Positions 25,259 to 36,179 of a stretch of DNA of 39,527 nt are shown here, piece after piece. The DNA is from Pseudocolwellia agarivorans (GTDB lineage: Bacteria > Pseudomonadota > Gammaproteobacteria > Enterobacterales > Alteromonadaceae): the NCBI RefSeq assembly GCF_002000085.1, contig NZ_MUZU01000021.1, positions 1 to 39,527 of the forward strand. Direction: 5' to 3'. The notes below the pieces were generated by a model. It saw nothing but the letters and a program-made list of their open reading frames with translations. It did no database searches and was not told where the DNA came from. A program made the position numbers and the translations under genes. The stretch's first letter is position 1, and each line of letters starts with the position of its first letter.

Positions 25259-25654
25259 TCAACTCATAAATAAGTGAGGTTCCATTTCAGTAATAAGTTG
25301 TTGGGGGATTTGTTGAGGTTTTTGCTTGTCGTAACAAAAATGTACCATTACTGCGGTGCCTGACGCGCATTTTGCATCATTTTGCCACAGCTCTTGGTAA
25401 ATATTAAAAGAAGAGCTTCCTATACGGCCAATATACGTTTTTATTTCCATCTCACTGCCATAGTGCATTTGGGCATGAAAAGTCACATCAATTTTAGCTA
25501 AAATTAAGTTCCATTTTTTGGGGTCTAGATCTGGAATGAACAATTTAAAAACGGGGTCTCTAGCACCTTCAAACCAAATGGGTACATTGGTATTGTTGAT
25601 ATGTCCTAATGCATCAGTATCGGTAAACCTCGGAGAAAAAGTTTGGCTAAACAT
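25259..25654 (-). CDS. Acyl-CoA thioesterase, 4-hydroxybenzoyl-CoA thioesterase (hotdog) family
   Basis: 131 residues, one hotdog domain. The active-site motif is FTDTDALGHINNTNVPIWFEGAR, with the catalytic Asp in DxDxxGHxNN and the helix that follows. The later strand IGRIGSSSFNIYQELWQN and the end ASGTAVMVHFCYDKQKPQ are typical. It hydrolyses acyl-CoA thioesters; the chain length is not predictable. It lies 70 bases downstream of pssA on the same strand, so co-transcription with a phospholipid synthesis gene is possible. Confidence 0.88.
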   Translation of the reverse strand: MFSQTFSPRFTDTDALGHINNTNVPIWFEGARDPVFKLFIPDLDPKKWNLILAKIDVTFHAQMHYGSEMEIKTYIGRIGSSSFNIYQELWQNDAKCASGTAVMVHFCYDKQKPQQIPQQLITEMEPHLFMS

Positions 25655-25725
25655 AATTTATCATCTCAAAATACAATTAACGTTTACGTTAACGTCATAA
25701 AATTAATTTTACAAGTGAAAATTAA

Positions 25726-27036
25726 TTATAAGAATTTCTTTAATAAACGATCTATTTGCGTGAGACGAATTTTTTTAATTAATTTTTTAGGTTTTTCTGC
25801 GTAATCAGCTATTTGGTCTAATTCACTGTAGTGATTGAGTATTTGCGTGTGCTCAAAAATGAGTTTTGTTTCTTTTTTAAGATCCGGCATTAATGTTTTA
25901 TTTTCATCATCTAAAAACAAGCCATTTTCTAAATCTAACGACCAGGCTCTAGGATTTAAATTATTGCCAGTGAGTAAATGATAACGCTCGTCAGATACTA
26001 TGCCTTTTAAATGAAAACTATTACTCTCATGTTTCCATAGTCTTACAATAAGTAGGTCAGCATCGATAAATTTTTGCCAGCGTTTAACAAATCTCAGTAA
26101 CAACATTTCGTATAAATATGGCACGATGCCAATAGTCGTGAAGTTTTTTTCTTCTGGAATATAAAAATCATTCGCTGTTTTGTCACCAATAACTAGGGTG
26201 ATTTTCACACCTCTTTTTAATGCCTTAATAATGTCTTTTTTGAGTGGTTTAGGTAAATTAAAATAAGGCGTAAAAATAAGTAACGATGACTGACTTTTTT
26301 GGATCATTCTTCTGATTTTTCGATTTAATCCATTTCGTAAGGGGCCACAAGCAACTAAGGGTTTAATAATTACGTTTTGGCGAGTTTTACACTGAGATAA
26401 ACGGTAAGAAGATCGTTTGATAAGCGTTTTTAATTTAGCAACATTCTTCTTACTATACGTTGTAATTTCACCACGATTAAGTAATGGACATAATTCAGAT
26501 TCAATAAAGGTAAAATCTAAATAATCGCAAAAACTGTTCGCCAGCGGTTTAGCGTTGATAAGATAATACCGATCGAGTCTGTATTTTTCTTGTTGATTAA
26601 AATAAATATTATTAATACTCGCACCGGTATAAAAAACAGCATCGTCAAACACCATGCCTTTTAAATGCAGCACGCCTAATAATTCTTTACTTTTTACTGG
26701 TACTCCATAAATATCGATAGTATTTATGTATTGTTCTGCAAGCTTTAAATAAAGGCTGCGGTTACCCAAACAGGCTTTTTCACCAATTAAGCCACGCTGA
26801 GCACGATGAAAATCAACAAAGAGTTTTATCTCTAATTTAGGGTTAACAGACTTAGCTTTATAAAGCGCATGAAGTACTTCTCTTCCGGCTTCATCATCTT
26901 GTAAATAGAGAGCGGTGATATAAATTCGACGCTTAGCCTGGGTAATTAAATCAAGTAATGCTTGCTTGTATTGTTTAGCTGAGAAAAAAGCTTGAATATC
27001 TACATTTGAGTTGTCAATTGACGACAATAATTCCAT
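25726..27036 (-). CDS. pssA: CDP-diacylglycerol--serine O-phosphatidyltransferase, phospholipase D type
   Basis: 436 residues, close to the 451 of E. coli PssA. Two HKD motifs are present: VLHLKGMVFDDAVFYTGAS and FHLKGIVSDERYHLLTGNN. Long stretches follow E. coli PssA closely (FVDFHRAQRG, TPYFNLPKPL, GDKTANDFYIPEE, TGNNLNPRAWSLDLENG, and the basic C-terminus IRLTQIDRLLKKFL). It makes phosphatidylserine from CDP-diacylglycerol and serine at the membrane surface, the first step to phosphatidylethanolamine. An AAGG ribosome site lies before the ATG. Confidence 0.96.
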   Translation of the reverse strand: MELLSSIDNSNVDIQAFFSAKQYKQALLDLITQAKRRIYITALYLQDDEAGREVLHALYKAKSVNPKLEIKLFVDFHRAQRGLIGEKACLGNRSLYLKLAEQYINTIDIYGVPVKSKELLGVLHLKGMVFDDAVFYTGASINNIYFNQQEKYRLDRYYLINAKPLANSFCDYLDFTFIESELCPLLNRGEITTYSKKNVAKLKTLIKRSSYRLSQCKTRQNVIIKPLVACGPLRNGLNRKIRRMIQKSQSSLLIFTPYFNLPKPLKKDIIKALKRGVKITLVIGDKTANDFYIPEEKNFTTIGIVPYLYEMLLLRFVKRWQKFIDADLLIVRLWKHESNSFHLKGIVSDERYHLLTGNNLNPRAWSLDLENGLFLDDENKTLMPDLKKETKLIFEHTQILNHYSELDQIADYAEKPKKLIKKIRLTQIDRLLKKFL

Positions 27037-27143
27037 TAACTACCTTATACATTTAGAACTAAATAACGGCGTAAGAGTTATTATAACGTAATTTAATTCT
27101 AAATGACTAAAAGACAGCACTTTAAATAAAACTTATCGAGTAA

Positions 27144-29183
<2,040 letters not shown>

Positions 29184-29434
29184 CTATTTCTTATAATAAG
29201 AGTGAGTGTACAAAAAACCACAATGGTCCAACCAGTTGACATAAATTAGAGCTTGTTAAGGTAAAACTCAAGTTTTATTTACACATAATAAGGTATAACC
29301 ATTAATCACATAATATGCAAAGCGGCACGAAGGCCGGTCAACAAACTTTCAGAGAACATTATTGTTATAGGGTATAGTTAAGGGATGGTGTGATAAAATT
29401 AGCAAAAGAAAACGACCAACACTAAAATGCCTCA

Positions 29435-29926
29435 ATGAATAAAAAAAATATTATCCAACACGTATTACAACATTTATCTACAGAGCTAAAAACAACTGAA
29501 CTAGCGGCTAACAATGCCCATTTGGCAGCAATAGATGATCAATCCATTGCTGAAACACAATATGATACTGTCGCGATCGAAGCGGGTTATTTAGCTGAAG
29601 GTCAATCTAAACGTGTAGATGAAATTAAAAACTCTATTGCGCTATTTGAACAATTTCACGCTCGGGAGTTAAAAAGTTCACCTACGATTGTTATAGGTTC
29701 TTTGGTTCAACTAGAAAAAGGGATAACAAACAATAACTGGCTTTTTATTGCGCCTGCAGCAGGCGGTTTTAGATGTGTACTTGAAGAGAATAATATTACT
29801 GTGATCACGCCTCATTCCCCAATGGGACAAGCGTTAATTAATAAAGAAGTTGATGATGAGGTATCTTTATTAATTAACGGGCTAACAACAACTGAAAATA
29901 TAGATTACATTCACTCAATTATTTAA
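29435..29926 (+). CDS. GreA/GreB-family elongation-factor-like protein
   Basis: 163 residues. The N-terminal half is an antiparallel coiled coil with an acidic stretch (AAIDDQSIAETQYDTVAIEAGYL). The C-terminal half is an FKBP-like Gre domain (TIVIGSLVQLEKG, WLFIAPAAGGFRC, VITPHSPMGQALINKEVDDEVSLLI). The end corresponds to the TP.GSALIGK..GDEV pattern of GreA. Gre proteins enter the RNA polymerase secondary channel and stimulate transcript cleavage. Whether the acidic tip here is competent is unclear, so it may be a regulator like Rnk. The gene converges on yajR with 2 bases between the stops. Confidence 0.75.
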   Translation: MNKKNIIQHVLQHLSTELKTTELAANNAHLAAIDDQSIAETQYDTVAIEAGYLAEGQSKRVDEIKNSIALFEQFHARELKSSPTIVIGSLVQLEKGITNNNWLFIAPAAGGFRCVLEENNITVITPHSPMGQALINKEVDDEVSLLINGLTTTENIDYIHSII

Positions 29927-29928
29927 CT

Positions 29929-31302
29929 TTAGTTTTGTTGGGGATTCAGCAAAGCTTTAATACTTAAAATATCGGCAAGCTTTTCATCAATTTTTAAATA
30001 TGCTACCGATTCTTGGTACACTAAAGTCGCTTCTAATACACCCGGCATATTAATTAAGTGCTCTGCAACTTCATCGGCTTGTTCTTCACTTTGCAGCGAA
30101 GTAGTAAAACTAAAGCTTTTCGATTTTTTAAGAGGCTTCATTCCTAACGTTACAACACACCATAATAAACACAAAATAGACATCACTAAGAAAATAGATT
30201 GCTCGCCAAATTTGCTAGCAATTACGCCACCAAAAACACCACCAGCAAAAGCACCTAAAAATTGGCTACTTGAATAAATTCCCATCACACTACCTTTCAC
30301 TCCAGCAGGCGCTAGACGAGAAAGCATTGAGGGCATTGTTGCTTCTAAGTAATTAAAAGCGGTGAAAAACATCACCACTAAAATAACTAACGACCAAAAA
30401 CCAAGAGGTAAATACCATAACAGCAGTAAAGACAAGGCTAGTAGCAGCACAGCACTCGTAAACATTTGTTTTTCTTTTTGCTTTTTCATAGCAAAAATCA
30501 TAAAAGGCACCATTAAGAAAAATGATCCTAATAAAGCGGGTAAGTATAATTTCCAATGCTGCTCTAACGCTAAACCGCTGGCAACAAATTGTTTAGGTAA
30601 AGTAATAAAACAAGCCGTTAATGCCATATGAAGAATAAATATACCGGCATTTAAACGGCTAAGTTGAGGATGCTTTATTAATGTTAAAATTTGCTCAGGT
30701 AACGCTATATTATCTCCTTTAGGTGCTTTATTTACCGTATGAGGCACCATAAATTGGATCATTGCCATGGCAAATACGGTTAAAATTGCCGTTAACCAGA
30801 ACAAACCACTCAAACCAAATGATTGCGCCACTATTGGCCCTAAAATCATTGCTGCAGTGAAAGACAAACCAATAAACATACCTATCGTTGCCATAACCTT
30901 AGGACGCTGCTCTTCACGAGTAATATCGGCAGCTAATGCTAAAATAGCGCTGGCTATTGCTCCTGTTCCCTGTAAAGCTCGACCAAAAACCACACCATAA
31001 ATCGTGTCAGACATGGCCGCAACAATACTACCCATAAGAAACACAACCAAACCAGCTAATATAATGGGTTTACGGCCATATTTATCAGACAAAATTCCCA
31101 TCGGAATTTGTAACATGGCTTGTGTAAGTCCATAAGCACCAATCGCCAAACCTATCCAAATTGGGCTATAACCTGCGAGTTGCTGACCATAAATAGCAAA
31201 TACAGGTAATATCATAAACAAACCAAGCATACGTAGCCCAAATACTGTGGCTAATGAAAACGCTGCTTTTTTTTCAGTATTATTTAAACCTGTGGCACTC
31301 AT
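29929..31302 (-). CDS. yajR: MFS transporter, YajR type, with C-terminal YAM domain
   Basis: 457 residues, against 454 in E. coli YajR. Twelve transmembrane helices; MFS motif A reads GILSDKYGRKP between helices 2 and 3, and GRALQGTGAIASAILALAAD is in helix 4-5. The last 65 residues (SEEQADEVAEHLINMPGVLEATLVYQESVAYLKI) form the small ferredoxin-like YAM domain that defines YajR. The E. coli sequence matches throughout (ATVFGLRMLGLFMILPVF, YSSSQFLGAFAGG). It is a proton-driven exporter of unknown substrate. It is divergent from uvrA, with 143 bases between the starts. Confidence 0.92.
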   Translation of the reverse strand: MSATGLNNTEKKAAFSLATVFGLRMLGLFMILPVFAIYGQQLAGYSPIWIGLAIGAYGLTQAMLQIPMGILSDKYGRKPIILAGLVVFLMGSIVAAMSDTIYGVVFGRALQGTGAIASAILALAADITREEQRPKVMATIGMFIGLSFTAAMILGPIVAQSFGLSGLFWLTAILTVFAMAMIQFMVPHTVNKAPKGDNIALPEQILTLIKHPQLSRLNAGIFILHMALTACFITLPKQFVASGLALEQHWKLYLPALLGSFFLMVPFMIFAMKKQKEKQMFTSAVLLLALSLLLLWYLPLGFWSLVILVVMFFTAFNYLEATMPSMLSRLAPAGVKGSVMGIYSSSQFLGAFAGGVFGGVIASKFGEQSIFLVMSILCLLWCVVTLGMKPLKKSKSFSFTTSLQSEEQADEVAEHLINMPGVLEATLVYQESVAYLKIDEKLADILSIKALLNPQQN

Positions 31303-31445
31303 TTACACTTCTTATGTCTATTTTATCTACGCTAATTAAGAGCGTTATAGTATCACGACTCCACAATGAACAAAATCATATTTAATGTGATCTTAGGGTA
31401 GTTTTTGTGCGATAATTGTTGGTTACAAATCCATACGGAACCGTT

Positions 31446-34274
31446 ATGAGAAATATAGAAGTTAGAGGGGCTCGTACCCATAATCTAAAAAATATTAGTT
31501 TAGATATTCCTCGCGAAAAGCTCGTTGTTATTACCGGCCTCTCAGGCTCAGGAAAATCATCATTAGCGTTTGATACTTTATATGCCGAAGGTCAACGTAG
31601 ATATGTAGAGTCTTTATCGGCTTATGCGCGCCAATTTTTATCTTTAATGGAAAAGCCTGATGTTGATCATATAGAAGGATTATCTCCAGCGATTTCCATT
31701 GAGCAAAAATCAACATCTCATAACCCACGATCAACCGTTGGAACTATTACTGAAATATACGATTACTTACGTTTATTGTATGCCCGCGTTGGTGAGCCTC
31801 GTTGTCCTACACACAATGAACCACTTGCCGCTCAAACCGTTTCACAAATGGTAGATAAAGTACTTTCTTTAGAAGAAGGTACAAAGGTCATGGTATTAGC
31901 GCCGGTATTGCAAGGTCGCAAAGGTGAACACCTTAAATTACTCGATAATTTAGCGGCCCAAGGTTACATCCGTGCTCGCATCGATGGTGAAGTATACGAC
32001 TTATCTGATCCACCAACATTAGAGTTGCATAAAAAGCATACTATTGAAGTTGTGGTGGACCGCTTAAAAGTAAGAGAAGACATTCAACTACGTTTATCTG
32101 AATCTTTTGAAACGGCACTAGCGTTAACCTCTGGTACAGCAAAAGTTGCTTTTATGGATGAACCTAATAAAGAAGAATTGTTGTTTTCAGCTAACTTTGC
32201 TTGCCCACATTGTGGTTACAGTATGCAAGAGCTTGAGCCAAGACTATTCTCTTTCAACAATCCTGCAGGAGCTTGTCAAACCTGTGATGGTTTAGGCAAT
32301 CAACAATTTTTCGATGAAAATCGTGTTATTGCTAACCCAGAGTTAAGTCTTGCTGGCGGTGCTATTCGCGGTTGGGACAAACGTAATTTTTATTATTTTC
32401 AAATGCTACAAGCATTAGCAGATCATTTTGATTTTGCTTTAGACAAACCATTTAATGAATTAGATAAAAAGCATCAAGAAATAATTTTACGTGGAAGTGG
32501 CAAACAAGAAATAGAATTTAAATACATGAACGACCGTGGCGATATTGTTATCCGAAATCACCCGTTCGAGGGTATTTTAAATAACATGGACCGACGCTAT
32601 CGTGAAACTGAATCGAATGCCGTGCGTGATGAGTTAGCTAAATATTTAAATAGCCAACATTGTCCTGACTGTAACGGGAGTAGACTACGATTAGAAGCAC
32701 GTAATGTTTTTATTAATGAAACCGCTCTACCAGAAGTCGCTGAATACGCAATTGCTGACGCATTAACCTTTTTTCAAGAGTTAAATTTACCTGGTCAAAA
32801 AGGCCAAATTGCTGAAAAAATTCTTAAAGAAATTATCGACCGTCTAGGCTTTTTAGTTAACGTTGGTTTGAATTACCTTAACCTTTCACGTGCAGCAGGC
32901 ACTTTATCAGGTGGTGAAGCTCAGCGTATTCGCTTAGCAAGTCAAATTGGCGCTGGCTTAGTGGGTGTTATGTATGTACTTGATGAGCCATCAATTGGTT
33001 TACATCAACGCGATAACGAACGACTACTAAAAACTTTAATTCATCTTAGAGATCTCGGTAATACGGTGATCGTGGTTGAGCATGACGAAGACGCCATTCG
33101 AGAAGCCGATCACGTTATTGATATTGGCCCCGGTGCTGGTGTTCACGGTGGTCAAATAATTGCAGAAGGTACGGTAGACGATATATTAGCGTGTGAAGAC
33201 TCACTTACTGGTAAATACTTATCTGGCAGAGAACGTATTGAAATACCTAAACAACGCGTACCTTTTGATAAAGACAATGTAGTTAAATTAATAGGTGCAA
33301 CAGGTAACAACTTAAAGAATGTAGATTTAACCATTCCAAACGGCTTGATGACTTGTGTAACAGGTGTTTCTGGCTCAGGTAAATCAACGTTAATTAATGA
33401 TACCTTGTATAAACTTGCTCACATTGAATTAAACGGCGCAACCACTCAAGAACCTTCTCCGTATAAAGAAATTATTGGTTTAGACTTGCTCGATAAAGTT
33501 ATCGATATAGATCAAAGTCCAATAGGTAGAACACCGCGTTCAAACCCTGCTACTTATACAGGAATATTTACAGCAGTCAGAGACATCTTTGCTGCTACAC
33601 AAGAAGCAAGATCTCGTGGTTATAAGCCAGGACGATTCAGCTTTAATGTTAAAGGTGGCCGTTGTGAAGCTTGTCAAGGTGACGGGCTAATCAAAGTAGA
33701 AATGCATTTTCTTCCTGATGTTTACGTACCTTGTGACGATTGTAAAAGTCAGCGCTATAACCGTGAAACTTTAGAAGTAAAATACAAAGGTAAGAATATT
33801 CATGAAGTATTGGATATGACTATCGAAGATGCTTTTGAGTTTTTTAATGCGATACCCGCTGTTAAGCGTAAATTAAAAACCTTACTTGATGTGGGTTTAA
33901 GTTATATAAAACTAGGGCAATCTGCCACTACACTTTCAGGTGGTGAAGCGCAACGCGTTAAGCTCGCTAAAGAATTATCCAAGCGTGATACAGGTAAAAC
34001 CCTTTATATATTAGATGAACCAACAACTGGCCTGCATTTCCACGATATTAAGCAATTACTACAAGTTATCCATCGCCTACGTGATCAAGGTAATACTATT
34101 GTTGTTATTGAACATAATTTAGATGTTGTGAAAACAGCAGATTGGGTTATCGATTTAGGTCCTGAAGGTGGTTCAGGCGGTGGTGAAATTTTAGTGTGTG
34201 GTACGCCTGAAGAAGTCGCCGAGCACAAAACATCTCATACTGCAGGATTTCTTAAAACCTTACTTAAGCAATAA
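31446..34274 (+). CDS. uvrA: Excinuclease ABC subunit A
   Basis: 942 residues from ATG 31446, which gives [17 protein letters not shown] as in E. coli (940 residues). The frame is open 30 bases further upstream, but that start has no support. Two ABC ATPase modules are present: Walker [10 protein letters not shown] and GVSGSGKST; signatures [12 protein letters not shown] and [12 protein letters not shown]; Walker [12 protein letters not shown] and [11 protein letters not shown]. Zinc modules are CPHC..CQTC and CEAC..CDDC. It recognises bulky DNA damage and loads UvrB. No LexA-type box was found before it. A perfect terminator follows. Confidence 0.98.
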   Translation: MRNIEVRGARTHNLKNISLDIPREKLVVITGLSGSGKSSLAFDTLYAEGQRRYVESLSAYARQFLSLMEKPDVDHIEGLSPAISIEQKSTSHNPRSTVGTITEIYDYLRLLYARVGEPRCPTHNEPLAAQTVSQMVDKVLSLEEGTKVMVLAPVLQGRKGEHLKLLDNLAAQGYIRARIDGEVYDLSDPPTLELHKKHTIEVVVDRLKVREDIQLRLSESFETALALTSGTAKVAFMDEPNKEELLFSANFACPHCGYSMQELEPRLFSFNNPAGACQTCDGLGNQQFFDENRVIANPELSLAGGAIRGWDKRNFYYFQMLQALADHFDFALDKPFNELDKKHQEIILRGSGKQEIEFKYMNDRGDIVIRNHPFEGILNNMDRRYRETESNAVRDELAKYLNSQHCPDCNGSRLRLEARNVFINETALPEVAEYAIADALTFFQELNLPGQKGQIAEKILKEIIDRLGFLVNVGLNYLNLSRAAGTLSGGEAQRIRLASQIGAGLVGVMYVLDEPSIGLHQRDNERLLKTLIHLRDLGNTVIVVEHDEDAIREADHVIDIGPGAGVHGGQIIAEGTVDDILACEDSLTGKYLSGRERIEIPKQRVPFDKDNVVKLIGATGNNLKNVDLTIPNGLMTCVTGVSGSGKSTLINDTLYKLAHIELNGATTQEPSPYKEIIGLDLLDKVIDIDQSPIGRTPRSNPATYTGIFTAVRDIFAATQEARSRGYKPGRFSFNVKGGRCEACQGDGLIKVEMHFLPDVYVPCDDCKSQRYNRETLEVKYKGKNIHEVLDMTIEDAFEFFNAIPAVKRKLKTLLDVGLSYIKLGQSATTLSGGEAQRVKLAKELSKRDTGKTLYILDEPTTGLHFHDIKQLLQVIHRLRDQGNTIVVIEHNLDVVKTADWVIDLGPEGGSGGGEILVCGTPEEVAEHKTSHTAGFLKTLLKQ

Positions 34275-34301
34275 GTTAACTCGCTGTAATTAATGAATTT
34301 T

Positions 34302-34347
34302 AAAGCCTATTATTTTTTCTTAATCGATATAAATAATAGGCTTTTTA
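34302..34347 (+). terminator. Rho-independent terminator of uvrA
   Basis: A perfect 14-base stem, AAAGCCTATTATTT / AAATAATAGGCTTT, with a 15-base loop and a T run, 27 bases after the uvrA stop. Confidence 0.88.
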
Positions 34348-34503
34348 CATCTCACTTCATTTAAAAATATTTAGTGGATCGTTCAAAACCTTCAAGCCTT
34401 TATACAAATTTCAGCTAATTGAGTTGAATCACTATAGCTAACTCAAAACCATCCAGTTAAGATAAGAACAACCTTCACAGCGATCTAAAGAAATAATAAT
34501 TAT

Positions 34504-35139
34504 ATGACTTCAAAAACAAACGCCCTGATCTATTTTTTAGCTTTTTCTAGTGGTTTTAGCATTATGGGAATTGAACTGTTAGGCGGAAGAATTCTAGCGC
34601 CATTCTTTGGTAGTAGCGTTCATATTTGGGGGAGTATTATTACCGTATTTATGTTGAGTTTATCATTCGGCTATTTAATTGGCGGTAAGCTTTCTACAAA
34701 AAATGCGTCCTTAACACGTTATGGATTAATTTTCCTTTTCGCGAGTATCACAGTTCTTCCTATCGTTTTTTTCTCCCAAGAAATTATGGAGTTTATATTC
34801 ACTCACGTTGAGGATAGTCGATACGGCTCATTACTCGCTTCAATGGTATTATTTTTTATTCCTACAATAATTCTTGGAATGATTTCTCCTTATTCCGTGA
34901 GATTGCTAGTAACTGATAGTGAAAAAAGTGGACAGGTTGCTGGTATTTTATATTTTGTGAGCACACTTGGCAGCGCATTAGGCACGATTATAACTTCCTT
35001 TTATATGGTACTCGCCTTTAATGTAAACGACATTATTTTAGGCTTTAGTTTAACCTTAGGTTTATTGGGCTTGTTAGCTATAGCTCTACATAAAAGTGCT
35101 TTTAAAAATCATATGAAAGTTTCATCATCTGTTATTTAA
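34504..35139 (+). CDS. MFS-like membrane half of a split 'fused MFS/spermidine synthase'
   Basis: 211 residues, six or seven transmembrane helices. The start, FSSGFSIMGIELLGGRILAPFFGSS.HIWGSII, and SFGYLIGGKLS are the signature of the membrane module seen in bacterial fused MFS/spermidine-synthase proteins. FFIPTIILGMISPYSVRLL and YFVSTLGSALGTI are also typical. The soluble synthase half is a separate gene 23 bases downstream. The function of this family is not established; involvement in polyamine or related aminopropyl compounds is inferred from the partner. Confidence 0.8.
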   Translation: MTSKTNALIYFLAFSSGFSIMGIELLGGRILAPFFGSSVHIWGSIITVFMLSLSFGYLIGGKLSTKNASLTRYGLIFLFASITVLPIVFFSQEIMEFIFTHVEDSRYGSLLASMVLFFIPTIILGMISPYSVRLLVTDSEKSGQVAGILYFVSTLGSALGTIITSFYMVLAFNVNDIILGFSLTLGLLGLLAIALHKSAFKNHMKVSSSVI

Positions 35140-35162
35140 TAAAACATAAAATAGAGAATACT

Positions 35163-36050
35163 ATGTTCAAATATTTAAGCCTTATCGTATTAGTATTATT
35201 ATCCTTTACGAGTTTTTCAAAAGTCATTCATAGTGAACGATCGCTATATCGTAATATCATTGTTGATGAAAACGGAAATAAACGCTGTTTAAAATTCAAT
35301 ACTAAAAGTAGTAAAACTAATCAAAGTTGTATATTTAAAGATGATCCACAAAAGCTCGTTTTTAACTATGCCAAACTCGTTTTTTCAAGTTTATTGATGA
35401 TAGATGATCCTAAAAAAGTATTAATTATTGGCCTAGGTGGCGGAACACTTTCTAATACCATACATCAACTTTATCCCGATGCTTATATTGATAATATTGA
35501 AATAGATCCCGCTGTAACTAATGTTGCTAGAGAATATTTCAGCTTTTTTGAAAACGATAAAATAACAGCAACGACTCAAGATGGGCGTATATTTATCAAA
35601 CGAGCAAAATTAAAAAAACAAAAATACGATTGGATAATTTTAGATGCTTTTAATGGTGACTATATTCCTGAACATTTGTTAACAAAGGAGTTTTTTGAAG
35701 AAACAAAAAATATCTTATCCCCTAACGGAATAATTTCAGCCAATACCTTCTCCATTAGTAAATTATATTTTCACGAATCTGCGACTTACTACGATGTATT
35801 TGGCGACTTTATTAATGTAAGTAATAAAAAGAACAGTAATAGAATAATACTGGCTGGCTATACCGAACAACCAAGTGATGAAGTTATAAAAGCTAGAGTA
35901 GAAAAACTCTATCCATTACTCAAACCCTTTGATATAGATATTAGAGAAATAAGAAGTAATATGATATCTACTAAAGACAATATTGATTGGCCTGAAGATA
36001 CTAAAGTACTAACAGATCAATATTCTCCTGCTAACTTACTTAATTTATAA
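35163..36050 (+). CDS. Spermidine-synthase-like methyltransferase-fold protein, membrane-anchored
   Basis: 295 residues. An N-terminal hydrophobic segment (YLSLIVLVLLSFTSFSK) is an uncleaved anchor or a signal. The Rossmann domain has KVLIIGLGGGTLSNTI, the acidic end of strand 2 at NIEIDPAV, TATTQDGRIFI and YDWIILDAFNGDYIPEHLLTKEFF. These match the polyamine aminopropyltransferase pattern (LGGGDG, E.D, DG, D.......P..L....f). The GGGDG motif reads GGGTL, so activity as a true spermidine synthase is doubtful. It forms an operon with the preceding membrane gene. Confidence 0.8.
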   Translation: MFKYLSLIVLVLLSFTSFSKVIHSERSLYRNIIVDENGNKRCLKFNTKSSKTNQSCIFKDDPQKLVFNYAKLVFSSLLMIDDPKKVLIIGLGGGTLSNTIHQLYPDAYIDNIEIDPAVTNVAREYFSFFENDKITATTQDGRIFIKRAKLKKQKYDWIILDAFNGDYIPEHLLTKEFFEETKNILSPNGIISANTFSISKLYFHESATYYDVFGDFINVSNKKNSNRIILAGYTEQPSDEVIKARVEKLYPLLKPFDIDIREIRSNMISTKDNIDWPEDTKVLTDQYSPANLLNL

Positions 36051-36093
36051 ACAAAATTTCATATTCATTTAATCAAAGATCAAAAAATAAATA

Positions 36094-36120
36094 TTAGGCC
36101 TTCATTAGCCGAAGGTCTAA
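36094..36120 (+). terminator. Hairpin downstream of the spermidine-synthase-like gene
   Basis: TTAGGCCTTC pairs with GAAGGTCTAA (10 pairs, one G-U) around a 7-base loop, 43 bases after the stop. There is no T run, so the terminator function is tentative. Confidence 0.4.
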
Positions 36121-36179
36121 TAGAAAATTTACCATTCACGTTTTAAACTGGTTATTATCTATCCAACAAGGTAAGAACC

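Noticed and set aside
31303-31445. SOS (LexA) box between yajR and uvrA, or before ssb
   Set aside because: Looked for CTGT-N8-ACAG in the spacers and found no acceptable match, so SOS control is not claimed.
34504-36050. Frameshifted single fused gene
   Set aside because: The first half ends in a normal stop, and the second has its own ribosome site and its own N-terminal membrane segment in a separate, complete frame.
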